Below are positions 25,975 to 32,974 of a stretch of DNA of 64,000 bases, piece by piece. Each line of letters opens with the position of its first letter. The first letter of the stretch is position 1. The notes under the pieces are model-generated. The model searched no databases. It saw nothing but the letters and a program-made list of their open reading frames with translations, and was not told where the DNA came from. The stretch lies in contig NZ_JH376427.1 of NCBI RefSeq assembly GCF_000233455.1, positions 22,124-86,123 of the forward strand, in the 5' to 3' direction. The position numbers were made by a program, and so were the translations under genes. This stretch comes from [Clostridium] citroniae WAL-17108. GTDB lineage: Bacteria > Bacillota > Clostridia > Lachnospirales > Lachnospiraceae.

Positions 25975-26517
25975 TCATCCCCGGCCACAGCCAGGACAGC
26001 TTTTGCAGCCCTCTGCCATCATTTTATTATCATAGCAGTAATCAGCCACTTCCGTCAATAAGGTAATTGCCTGAGAAGAAATCCCCTCCCCGGTTCCTGT
26101 GAAACCAAGTCCTTCCTCCGTGGTGGCTTTGACGCTGACCCTGGACACATCCAGATGGAGTGCATCGGCTATATTCGATGCCATCCGGAGCCTGTAGGGC
26201 GCGAGTTTCGGCCTCTGGGCAATGATGGTGGCGTCAATGTTTTCTATGACATATCCCTTTTCCTCCAGGAGTTCCCCCACCTTCTTTAACAGTTCTATGC
26301 TGGAAATCCCTTTGTATGCCGGGTCCGTGTCCGGAAAATGCTGTCCGATATCACCCAGGGCAGCAGCCCCCAGCAGGGCATCCATCACTGCGTGTACCAG
26401 CACGTCCGCATCTGAGTGTCCCAAAAGCCCCTTTTCATAGGGCACATCCACACCGCCCAGGATCAGCCTGCGGCCCTCTGCCAGCTTATGCACATCATAT
26501 CCTTGTCCGATTCTCAT
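25975..26517 (-). CDS. ispF: 2-C-methyl-D-erythritol 2,4-cyclodiphosphate synthase
   Basis: 180 aa. MEP-pathway enzyme making the cyclic diphosphate for isoprenoids. MRIGQGYDVHKL carries the metal-binding Asp and His; HSDADVLVHAVMDALLGA gives the third ligand; ATTEEGLGFTGTGEGI is the C-terminal signature. The family usually ends ~20 residues earlier. Here a tail ending in CKSCPGCGRG (Cys-x2-Cys-x2-Cys) is added. Confidence 0.95.
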   Translation of the reverse strand: MRIGQGYDVHKLAEGRRLILGGVDVPYEKGLLGHSDADVLVHAVMDALLGAAALGDIGQHFPDTDPAYKGISSIELLKKVGELLEEKGYVIENIDATIIAQRPKLAPYRLRMASNIADALHLDVSRVSVKATTEEGLGFTGTGEGISSQAITLLTEVADYCYDNKMMAEGCKSCPGCGRG

Positions 26518-26527
26518 AATATCTCCT

Positions 26528-26563
26528 TATAACTGTCTCTATAACTGTCACTATAACCGTCTC
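26528..26563. repeat. 12-bp tandem repeat, three copies
   Basis: TATAACTGTCTC, TATAACTGTCAC, TATAACCGTCTC back to back, just upstream of ispF on its 5' side. Confidence 0.85.
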
Positions 26564-26575
26564 GGTTTGGCAGTA

Positions 26576-27502
26576 TTATATCATCATCCGCACCTTCCGG
26601 GCAATACATCCTGCCTGGATATCTGTCTGAAGCCCGCAGAATTCCCCATCCGCATGGACGGGAAGGGCTGCCTCCGTGTGGATAGCGATCTCCCTGCACT
26701 CAAAATTCCTGACCCCCTTCTGCCTGCCTCTGCGGCCTGCAAAGGCTGACAAAAGCACCGGGATCAGCTTTGTCCTGGTTGCGTGGCTGACCACGCATAT
26801 ATTCATCTTTCCATCACATCCATCCGCCTTGGGGGCAAACAAAAAACCGCCGCCCTCTGAAGGCTGGATATGGCATGAGATAAAAAGTATGTTGTTAAAC
26901 TCTACCTTCTTGACACCGTCCAGCACAATGTAGCCCTTGGAGGACTTGCATCTGAAAAACTGGCGGATGCCTAAAATGATATAAGAAAGTCTGCCCAATC
27001 CCATGCGGCTTAAACGCTGCCTGCATCTGGATGTCAGCGCCTCCTGGCACACAGCCGCATCATATCCGATGCCTGCGCTCACCAGAAAACGTCTGTGGGA
27101 CAGTTCCTGTTCCCCGTAAGAGAGGACTCCATAATCGATCATGGTAAAATGTCTGGGTGTAAGCTGCTTTTTCAGACACTTGATCACACTTCTGGGCATA
27201 TGCAGGCTTCTGGCCAGATCATTGCCGGAACCAGCCGGTATATACCCCAGGCTTAAAGGGGCATGGAAAGAAACGCCGTCCAGGACCTCATTCATGGTCC
27301 CATCGCCGCCCACCACGATGATATACCGCGGTTCCCGCACACCATCAGTCAGCTTCCTGGCAATGGATCTGGCATCGCCGGTCCCCTCTGTCAGGAAAGC
27401 TTCATATTCTATATTATGATTATCCATATAGCGGGCCATGACTTTCCAGAGATTCATGCCTCTGCCGCTTCCCGCATTAGGGTTTACAATAAAGTTATAC
27501 AT
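26576..27502 (-). CDS. Diacylglycerol/lipid kinase family protein (YegS/DagK type)
   Basis: 308 aa. N-terminal MYNFIVNPNAGSGRG and the nucleotide motif IIVVGGDGTMNEVLDG (residues ~78-93), then PAGSGNDLARSLHMP, all hallmarks of the DAGK_cat superfamily. It phosphorylates a lipid such as diacylglycerol at the membrane; the exact lipid cannot be read. C-terminal beta domain complete (VHADGEFCGLQ). Confidence 0.9.
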   Translation of the reverse strand: MYNFIVNPNAGSGRGMNLWKVMARYMDNHNIEYEAFLTEGTGDARSIARKLTDGVREPRYIIVVGGDGTMNEVLDGVSFHAPLSLGYIPAGSGNDLARSLHMPRSVIKCLKKQLTPRHFTMIDYGVLSYGEQELSHRRFLVSAGIGYDAAVCQEALTSRCRQRLSRMGLGRLSYIILGIRQFFRCKSSKGYIVLDGVKKVEFNNILFISCHIQPSEGGGFLFAPKADGCDGKMNICVVSHATRTKLIPVLLSAFAGRRGRQKGVRNFECREIAIHTEAALPVHADGEFCGLQTDIQAGCIARKVRMMI

Positions 27503-27622
27503 AAGCGGTATCAGGGGTCCTTTCCTAGTTCTTTACAATTACATATTGCCTTCCGATATTATACCATAATCCCCTATAAAACACTAAGAAAATTTCTATA
27601 AAAAAAAATTGCAGAAAAAGTC

Positions 27623-27651
27623 TTGACAATTACCACAATTTATCATATACT
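27623..27651 (+). promoter_or_regulatory. tRNA-Val/tRNA-Met promoter
   Basis: TTGACA (27623-27628), 17-bp spacer, TATACT (27646-27651), 45 bp before tRNA-Val. Confidence 0.88.
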
Positions 27652-27695
27652 GTACAGGCAGTCGCGATTAAGCTGCTGCGAAAGCCTTGGAATGT

Positions 27696-27768
27696 GGGGT
27701 CTTAGCTCAGCTGGGAGAGCATCTGCCTTACAAGCAGAGGGTCACAGGTTCGAGCCCTGTAGGCCCCA
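27696..27768 (+). tRNA. tRNA-Val (TAC anticodon)
   Basis: 73 nt. Acceptor GGGGTCT/AGGCCCC, anticodon arm TCTGC CTTACAA GCAGA (anticodon TAC), T-arm ACAGG TTCGAGC CCTGT. CCA not encoded. Co-transcribed with the tRNA-Met 21 bp downstream. Confidence 0.96.
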
Positions 27769-27789
27769 CTACCTACCAAAATCTAATAT

Positions 27790-27863
27790 GGCGGAATAGC
27801 TCAGTTGGCTAGAGCACACGGTTCATACCCGTGGTGTCGAGAGTTCAAGTCTCCCTTCCGCTA
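27790..27863 (+). tRNA. tRNA-Met (elongator, CAT anticodon)
   Basis: 74 nt. Acceptor GGCGGAA/TTCCGCT, anticodon arm CACGG TTCATAC CCGTG. The paired first base and anticodon stem without three G-C pairs argue for the elongator. The T-stem GAGAG/CTCCC has one A-C mismatch. Its 3' end is duplicated at 31705-31733, which marks an island boundary. Confidence 0.94.
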
Positions 27864-27865
27864 CT
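27835..27865 (+). repeat. Left boundary repeat (tRNA-Met 3' end, attL-like)
   Basis: The 31 bases from TGTCGAGAGTTC to CTACT match 31705-31735 at 28 of 31 positions (differences at the 14th, 24th and 25th). Tyrosine integrases commonly use tRNA 3' ends as attachment sites. Confidence 0.75.
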
Positions 27866-27873
27866 TGTGAATG

Positions 27874-27912
27874 CCCCTGAAAGCTTGATAAATCAAGTGT
27901 TTCGGGGTTTTT
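27874..27912 (+). terminator. tRNA-Val/Met operon terminator
   Basis: Compound hairpin from CCCC (27874) to GGGG (27907), inner stem CTTGAT/ATCAAG, followed by TTTTT. Confidence 0.9.
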
Positions 27913-27946
27913 GCTTTTGAAAAACCATGTTTACTTTTGTTTACAC

Positions 27947-28157
27947 TCATATAATCATTCTTTTATTTGCTGCTTGTTCCAGTCCAAGTTCTTTATCTGA
28001 CACATCCTTCTGATCAAAACAATAATGATTCAGCAATGTTTTTTTAATCTTCATGTCCAGTTACATAAGCTTTCCAGATATTTTGTAAAGATTCTACCTG
28101 TCCCCCTCTTTCTAGTTCTGCTGGCAATAAAAAGGTAACCTTCATCATAATATCCAT
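27947..28157 (-). other. Two tiny overlapping reading frames, possible coding remnants
   Basis: Minus-strand frames 28157-28044 (37 aa, starts MDIMMKVTFLLPAELERGGQ) and 28054-27947 (35 aa, starts MKIKKTLLNHYCFDQKDVS) overlap by 11 nt. Neither has a clear ribosome binding site. The residue composition looks protein-like, so they may be tails of lost genes. The rest of 27913-28229 shows nothing identifiable. Confidence 0.25.
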
Positions 28158-28229
28158 ATTTAATGCAAAGTTATAGCCTCATGCCACGCCCCTTCCATTT
28201 GTCCGTGTTATACCTTTATCGGACAAGCT

Positions 28230-28952
28230 CTACTTATAAAAAATAGAAGAAACTCTTTGTGTTAACTCTTCAAGTACTTTCCCACTATCGTATTTTAATA
28301 ATATTGATGCATGGTAAACAACTTTAGACTCAGTATCTACTATCAACGGCAAATATATCGTATTCGCAAAATTAGCACTAAATATGAATTTCTTAATGTT
28401 ATCCTTACTCACATTGTTTGAAAATACACATAATATATACTTCCTGTTAATCAATCCTTTTAACTTTTTTCTTTTTTCACTTTTAGCTATTGCTGAATCC
28501 ATTAATATTTGAACATTTTCAGACTGATAAGAACTGATATCCGGAAAATAATCCATAATAATTATATAATTCACAATCGTTCTTCTCTTTCTGTGTTCAA
28601 TTTGCTGAAAAATCTTTATATTTCCCATTTCACAGGATAGCTTCTCTTCTAAAACATAACCTTTCTTACTGATTTCATCGCATAGATTATTTATTGAAAC
28701 AATATTAGTTTCTTTTCGTACAATACACTCATCCATATCTTCTCTTTTACCAAGAAGAAATTTATATGGTTGTATAACTTCTAACAAGGTTACCGCAAAG
28801 ATCGCACCAAACAAAATAAGAAACAAAAAACTTATAGTAAAGAGAGAAAGGATTAATATATCATCTGTTTCTTTTGGAAGGAAAAAGATAGAAATAAATA
28901 AACATATAGATAATGTCATATAAAAAGCAGCCATCCAAAATTGTTTTTTCAC
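28230..28952 (-). CDS. Membrane protein of unknown function (island)
   Basis: 240 aa. Two hydrophobic helices at residues ~7-25 and ~34-58, then a soluble domain rich in Ile/Lys (NIVSINNLCDEISKKGYVLEEKL, YIIIMDYFPDISSYQ). The start follows GGGAG. Not recognised. It is the last gene of the minus-strand train behind the Rhs remnant and could be a membrane-bound immunity protein, but this is context only. Confidence 0.7.
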   Translation of the reverse strand: MKKQFWMAAFYMTLSICLFISIFFLPKETDDILILSLFTISFLFLILFGAIFAVTLLEVIQPYKFLLGKREDMDECIVRKETNIVSINNLCDEISKKGYVLEEKLSCEMGNIKIFQQIEHRKRRTIVNYIIIMDYFPDISSYQSENVQILMDSAIAKSEKRKKLKGLINRKYILCVFSNNVSKDNIKKFIFSANFANTIYLPLIVDTESKVVYHASILLKYDSGKVLEELTQRVSSIFYK

Positions 28953-29061
28953 TGTTATAATCTCCCTAACTTATTTTTTCTGTTCATACCATTGCCAACA
29001 AAGCACATATCATTAAAACACATAACTTCGTTGGAAATGAACTTAATCAACCGTTATTACA

Positions 29062-29483
29062 TTAAATCTGATTTAAAATACTTTCTTTATGGTAACGAGG
29101 ATTTAGAGATCTTAATAGTTCATCCACTTTATTCTGCCGTTGTGCCATCATTTTCACAGTATGATCTATGAAGTCATAATTTTTCAACAAAACATCATCT
29201 ATGGAATTACTGCAACTATATGGTGTGTAATAATTAATATTGTTCCATATTTCTGAACCATAGTGTTTCGCTATTCCCATTCCGTTAGATACAACAGCAC
29301 TCTTTGCTGCCCCTTTTTAATATTCCACAACTGCAAATCCAAATGTACTATTTTGGGAAAAACCTGATCATACGATGGTGTGTTCAGGATTTTCTTGAAG
29401 CAACCATTTTTTAATGCTTGAAATCGTTCAATTAACTTTCTGATTGATATTTCATGCGAAGATCTGACAACTGTGCAACCCAA
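29062..29483 (-). pseudogene. Frameshifted remnant of an unknown island gene
   Basis: Two frames abut. The first (29483-29271, opened by TTG after a stop) reads ISIRKLIERFQALKNGCF... to LDLQLWNIKKG. The second (open from ~29310, first ATG 29280) reads AAKSAVVSNGMGIAKHYG.... They join naturally at an A5-G4 run near 29316 if one base is restored. The upstream end overlaps the 3' end of the previous gene in another frame. Family unknown. Confidence 0.45.
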
Positions 29484-29836
29484 TCATTTATGCACTGCTG
29501 AGTTAAAGTAATTGTCGGAAGATAATGCCCTCCATCCTCAACACAAAAGAGTTTAAAACCCATATCGGATACATTTCCATAAAGACTGGCATGTCCGACA
29601 AATAGTGACATGATCCAAAAAACATCTATATCTCCATGCTTGTATATCCCCTCTCCCTCCATCAACTTCTTCGTTAATCCAGATATCAAGTGTGAACAAA
29701 CATATTCAACTCTTTCTATCCCAAGATAAACTTTTTTAAAGCTACTGCGTTTTGAAAAATACACGTGGCATTGCCAATCTGATTCCGCAACTAAGGTCAA
29801 AGCAAACCCTTTTGATTTTAAAACCACTTTATCCAT
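29432..29836 (-). CDS. Small soluble protein of unknown function (island, possible immunity gene)
   Basis: 134 aa from ATG 29836 (MDKVVLKSKGFALTLV), which overlaps the end of the preceding small ORF by 8 nt; an alternative ATG at 29869 adds 11 residues. Contains WQCHVYFSKRSSFKKVYLGIERVEY and GGHYLPTITLTQQCINDWV. Not recognised. Size, solubility and placement in a string of small minus-strand genes after an Rhs remnant fit an immunity protein. Confidence 0.6.
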   Translation of the reverse strand: MDKVVLKSKGFALTLVAESDWQCHVYFSKRSSFKKVYLGIERVEYVCSHLISGLTKKLMEGEGIYKHGDIDVFWIMSLFVGHASLYGNVSDMGFKLFCVEDGGHYLPTITLTQQCINDWVAQLSDLRMKYQSES

Positions 29837-29963
29837 GGTAAGATAACAATTTCTCCAGTTTTTCTCCATATGTCAACTCTTTTCCTCCTAACGTGCAGGC
29901 ATATGATGTTTCAATCAAATCTTTTATAAGCGAAATCTCTTCTTCGCTAAAATGAAAATTCAT
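29829..29963 (-). CDS. 44-aa small protein (island)
   Basis: Starts at ATG 29963, eight bases after GGGAGG, and reads MNFHFSEEEISLIKD then LIETSYACTLGGKEL. A longer frame to 30014 has a poorly placed site. Its end overlaps the next gene by 8 nt, so the two may be one frameshifted gene or a coupled pair. Unknown function. Confidence 0.5.
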   Translation of the reverse strand: MNFHFSEEEISLIKDLIETSYACTLGGKELTYGEKLEKLLSYHG

Positions 29964-30112
29964 AAGCTTAACCTCCCAATTTTTTAATAGATCCAAAGTT
30001 CTATCTATTATCATTCCTGGTGCGGTAGTCTAATTTTTTGCTTTTACTATTGTGGTATTTTATCATCATTTTATTGATATGATACTTTCAATAACTTTAT
30101 CAGTTCATAAAT

Positions 30113-30514
30113 TTATACATAATAATAAAGAAAACATCTCTTGACTAATTCTCCAGTGGTTAATGCCTTTTCAAACTCATCTTTTATTCTTGCTTCAGGA
30201 TATAACTTATTTAACTCTGGTGCACTTTGCTCAATATAATACGATAGCAAATGTGGGTTGATACCATAACCCACAGCATCAAAATCCCAATCAATATTTA
30301 TTTGTCCATCAAATACATTGCACCCTCTACCATGCAAATAAGCTTCGTACCGTTTTCCGTTCACAAAAAACTCTTTTCGCGGTTCTTGACACTGCCTCAT
30401 AATAGGACCTAATTCAAACTTATTCTTTACATTTAATGCTTGAAAAAGAAGACTACACCTATCTTCAACAGCCTCTAAATACTCGATTGTTAATTGTTTT
30501 AATATTTCATCCAA
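30113..30514 (-). CDS. Small acidic protein of unknown function (island, possible immunity gene)
   Basis: 133 aa from TTG 30514, eight bases after GGAGG; there is no in-frame ATG nearby. Contains EFFVNGKRYEAYLHGRGCNVFDG and INIDWDFDAVGYGINPHLL. The HGRGC plus D-F-D pattern reminds me of a small immunity-like family of polymorphic toxin loci (DUF6896-type), from memory and unverified. Confidence 0.6.
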   Translation of the reverse strand: MDEILKQLTIEYLEAVEDRCSLLFQALNVKNKFELGPIMRQCQEPRKEFFVNGKRYEAYLHGRGCNVFDGQINIDWDFDAVGYGINPHLLSYYIEQSAPELNKLYPEARIKDEFEKALTTGELVKRCFLYYYV

Positions 30515-30614
30515 TATTAATTCCTCCAATCATTATTTAATTGCTATTTATACGCATATTTGAGTATATTTTGTAGTCCTCATATGTATGCAACACTGCA
30601 ATTAAGTAATAGAA

Positions 30615-31178
30615 TCACATTGTTGTACCCTCGTCCTTATAATAATGCAGAAGATGTTTAGCTACATTATCGTTGCTTGATGCATCATTAAAATAAGAGG
30701 AGCTGATTAACTTAGCACCAAATAAATTAGGCTTAAAACCCAAACTCCATACTGTACTATCATCATATACTGCGTTGTTGAAAGTACATGTATCCAGTCC
30801 CTCGCACTCTAAAATAGCGCCTCTTAAGTCGCAAAAGTTAAAGTTTACGTTGGAAAGTGTTGAACCTGTTAAATCTGCTCCATTTAAGCTTCCTCCAGAA
30901 AAATCACTGGAAATAATTAAAGTCGATTTCAGATTTGCCTTGCTATAATCAGCCATAGCAGATTCCATCCCGATCAATCTCGATTTCTCAAAATTAGAAT
31001 AATTAAATAGAGTACATTTTGTTTCTGCATATCTAAAATCACAGTTCAAATAGCTGGAATGACTCATATCCAGGTTTGTAAATATACATCTTGAAAAACA
31101 AATATCATCAAAGACATTTTCTTTCACCTTGTCTACTGGCAGTTCCATTGGCTCATCGCCTTCTCTTAATATATACAT
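30615..31178 (-). CDS. Pentapeptide-repeat protein, candidate immunity partner of the Rhs remnant
   Basis: 187 aa from ATG 31178 (GGAGG five bases upstream). At least ten pentapeptide units of A(D/N)LXX type, e.g. CIFTNLDMSHSSYLNCDF, ANLKSTLIISSDFSGGSL, NGADLTGSTLSNVNF, form a right-handed beta-helix at residues ~28-150. The start lies 15 nt after the stop of the toxin-tail frame of the Rhs remnant, the position where cognate immunity genes are normally found. Confidence 0.8.
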   Translation of the reverse strand: MYILREGDEPMELPVDKVKENVFDDICFSRCIFTNLDMSHSSYLNCDFRYAETKCTLFNYSNFEKSRLIGMESAMADYSKANLKSTLIISSDFSGGSLNGADLTGSTLSNVNFNFCDLRGAILECEGLDTCTFNNAVYDDSTVWSLGFKPNLFGAKLISSSYFNDASSNDNVAKHLLHYYKDEGTTM

Positions 31179-31193
31179 AATTGCCTCCAAATT

Positions 31194-31503
31194 TTAGTGA
31201 TTACCCCAATCGGATAAATCCATTAGTATATCTTCCCATTTTACTATCCGATTTGGATCATCCCCTCCCCCTGGCGCCTACCTATTTCATTGTATTATCA
31301 TCCTCTTTGTTAGAATTTCTCTCAATCCCAAACGCGTCATACTCATATGAGGCTTTGCAGATTCCACCTTGATTTCTTAGCTCAGATACGTCCCCATGCT
31401 CGTCCAATATATAGTAGTATACCACGTTATCTGCTTCTGCGGCAATTACATCGATACCTCGCATGTACATATTAAGTTTTTTACCATCAATACGTTCCTC
31501 CAC
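31194..31503 (-). pseudogene. Broken Rhs-family toxin 3' end
   Basis: Frame 31503-31282 encodes an Rhs/YD-repeat segment (YYYILDEHGDVSELRNQGG, ASYEYDAFGIERN). It is followed, in another frame (31277-31194), by GGGDDPNRIVKWEDILMDL and a proper stop, reading like the tail of a toxin domain. The hyperconserved Rhs core and most of the toxin are missing, and the 5' part is cut off by the island edge. It is therefore an internally deleted and frameshifted remnant of a polymorphic toxin. Confidence 0.7.
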
Positions 31504-31562
31504 AAGGTTATTATCGTCCCAGCAATTATCTGGTCGTTCTAAGCAGCTACCTTGAGCACTAA

Positions 31563-31609
31563 AATAAGTCCAGGAATATGTGTAGTGATTACATACTCAT
31601 GGACTTATT
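31563..31609. repeat. 47-nt palindromic hairpin repeat, copy 1
   Basis: Ten-base arms AATAAGTCCA and TGGACTTATT with a further imperfect inner stem. Read on the minus strand it resembles the 47-nt hairpin at 53679-53725 in length, arms and the ATGAGTATGT segment. Confidence 0.65.
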
Positions 31610-31704
31610 CAGATGTCCAAATACTTGATTTTTGATTACACCTTTCATTACACTTTCGGATGATGTGCTCAAATCTCCTTATTTTATTGGTTTTTATGGG
31701 CCTA

Positions 31705-31735
31705 TGTCGAGAGTTCATGTCTCCCTTTTGCTACT
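31705..31735 (+). repeat. Right boundary repeat (tRNA-Met 3' fragment, attR-like)
   Basis: A copy of the last ~29 nt of tRNA-Met with three changes (loop base and two acceptor bases), followed by a compound terminator built like that of the intact tRNA operon. No tRNA 5' half precedes it. Confidence 0.75.
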
Positions 31736-31740
31736 GATAA

Positions 31741-31778
31741 ACCTCGAAAGCTTGCCTATCAGGCAGTCCGAGGTTTTT
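31741..31778 (+). terminator. Terminator behind the tRNA-Met fragment
   Basis: CCTCG (31742-31746) with CGAGG (31769-31773), inner stem GCCT/AGGC, then TTTTT. It shares the AAAGCTTG left shoulder with the terminator at 27874. Confidence 0.85.
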
Positions 31779-31796
31779 ATTTTACAAACGTTATTT

Positions 31797-32915
31797 TTAA
31801 ATGGATTCTCCCGCCATCCTGCAAACCATACAAAAAGCATTCTCCAGCGATTGTGTGGATGCGATTCCCTTCCAGGCAATATCATGGGCTGTTCCGTGGG
31901 CACAGGTTGTTGCCGGCATGTTCAGTCCTCCCACAATCGTGATCCCCCGTTCAAATCCCTTTAGCTTTAAGGCGATCTGCCCCTGATCATGATACATGGT
32001 CACCACCGCATTATATGTTCCGTCAAAGGCCTGTTTAAACAGAGTGTCCGATGCAAATGGCCCCTGTGCATCAATTCCCCTTCCAGACGCTTCCCGGATC
32101 GCCGGAGAGATCACCCTGCCCTCCTCGTCTCCGCATAGACCGCCTTCACCTGCGTGGGGATTCAAAGCGCATACTCCGATCTTCGGATGGCGGTATCCTG
32201 CTTTTTTTAACGTCTTATCCGCCAGACAGATCGCTTGTACGATCCCATCCACTGTCAGCTGGCTGCTGATTGCTGATACCGGAATATGGCTGGTCACCCT
32301 TGTTGTCCATACCTGATCCAGCATATTGATCTCACCGCATTCACCCTCCTGTCCCAAAAGCATGGAAAAAAGTTCTGTCTCACTTGCCGCAGGACTGTCA
32401 GCCAGTTTCATGGCCCCTTTATTTAAAGGAGCATAACACACTCCCTGGATCTTTCCATTTTTAAATAATGACACAGCATAGCAGATCATATCAAGACATG
32501 CTTTGCCGCATATCTGATTTACTTTCCCCTTCTCGATCATCCCCGGATCCTGGTCCCCCACATGGATCACCGGTATCCCATGCTCCCAGTCAACCGTATC
32601 CATGGAATCAAACAGCTTCCAGTTAACATTCAGATCAAATGTCTCCAATGCGTATTTCCATAAATGCACATCCCCCATCACAACGGGTCTTGCATGTTCA
32701 TTCAAAATCCCTTTTGCTGCCAGTTTTGCCGTCAGCTCCGGCCCAACACCGCTTCCATCTCCTATTAATACTGCCACAACAGGTTTTTCATTCTTTTCCA
32801 ATCCGCCCACCGCCTTTCTTAAATCTTCCGTCCTGCCTGCATTTCCGGGTAAAACCACATAGGGGATCCCCAAATGTATCCCCAAATGTATCCCCAAACG
32901 CAATTTTTTGATCAT
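31797..32915 (-). CDS. pdxA2: PdxA2-like dehydrogenase (4-hydroxythreonine-4-phosphate dehydrogenase family)
   Basis: 372 aa. The PdxA fold is clear: GDGSGVGPELTAKL, YAPLNKGAMKLA, THIPVSAISS-like segment, ALNPHAGEGG, DTLFKQAFDGTYNAVVTMYHDQG and AHGTAHDIAWKG. Metal-binding histidines are retained. In sugar-catabolic contexts such proteins are PdxA2 enzymes for D-threonate/D-erythronate phosphate, not B6 synthesis. The first ~45 residues, with a repeated LGIH motif and PYVVLPGNAGRTEDLRKAVGG, precede the normal start. AGGAGG lies 11 nt before ATG 32915. Last gene of the alpha-galactoside operon, behind a terminator-like hairpin. Confidence 0.85.
   Translation of the reverse strand: MIKKLRLGIHLGIHLGIPYVVLPGNAGRTEDLRKAVGGLEKNEKPVVAVLIGDGSGVGPELTAKLAAKGILNEHARPVVMGDVHLWKYALETFDLNVNWKLFDSMDTVDWEHGIPVIHVGDQDPGMIEKGKVNQICGKACLDMICYAVSLFKNGKIQGVCYAPLNKGAMKLADSPAASETELFSMLLGQEGECGEINMLDQVWTTRVTSHIPVSAISSQLTVDGIVQAICLADKTLKKAGYRHPKIGVCALNPHAGEGGLCGDEEGRVISPAIREASGRGIDAQGPFASDTLFKQAFDGTYNAVVTMYHDQGQIALKLKGFERGITIVGGLNMPATTCAHGTAHDIAWKGIASTQSLENAFCMVCRMAGESI
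32868..32899. repeat. 12-bp tandem repeat in the 5' end of the PdxA2 gene
   Basis: CCCCAAATGTAT at 32868-32879 and 32880-32891, then a diverging third start (CCCCAAAC). It encodes the repeated LGIH residues. Confidence 0.85.
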
Positions 32916-32932
32916 TGCAGGATCTTCCTCCT

Positions 32933-32970
32933 AAAAAGGAAGAGGGAGCTGTCATATGCTCCCCCTTTCC
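32933..32970 (-). terminator. Intra-operon terminator-like hairpin before the PdxA2 gene
   Basis: GGAAGAGGGAGC (32938-32949) pairs with GCTCCCCCTTTCC (32958-32970), and TTTTT follows on the minus strand. It sits right after the GH4 stop, so only part of the transcripts may continue into the next gene. Confidence 0.65.
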
Positions 32971-32974
32971 CTTG

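Larger units (their letters stand above)
27864..31735. mobile_element. AT-rich island remnant in tRNA-Met, with Rhs and putative immunity genes
   Basis: About 3.9 kb between the two tRNA-Met 3' copies. Base composition is clearly more AT-rich than on both sides, and all its genes are short, minus-strand and without housekeeping matches. It contains a broken Rhs end and several candidate immunity genes. No integrase or transposase is visible, so it is either a decayed element or was mobilised in trans. Confidence 0.6.

Noticed and set aside
27790..27863. Initiator tRNA-fMet
   Set aside because: The first acceptor base pairs with its partner and the anticodon stem lacks the three consecutive G-C pairs of initiators.
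27696..31735. CRISPR array or prophage in the AT-rich island
   Set aside because: No regularly spaced repeats, no cas, integrase, portal or capsid-like genes.
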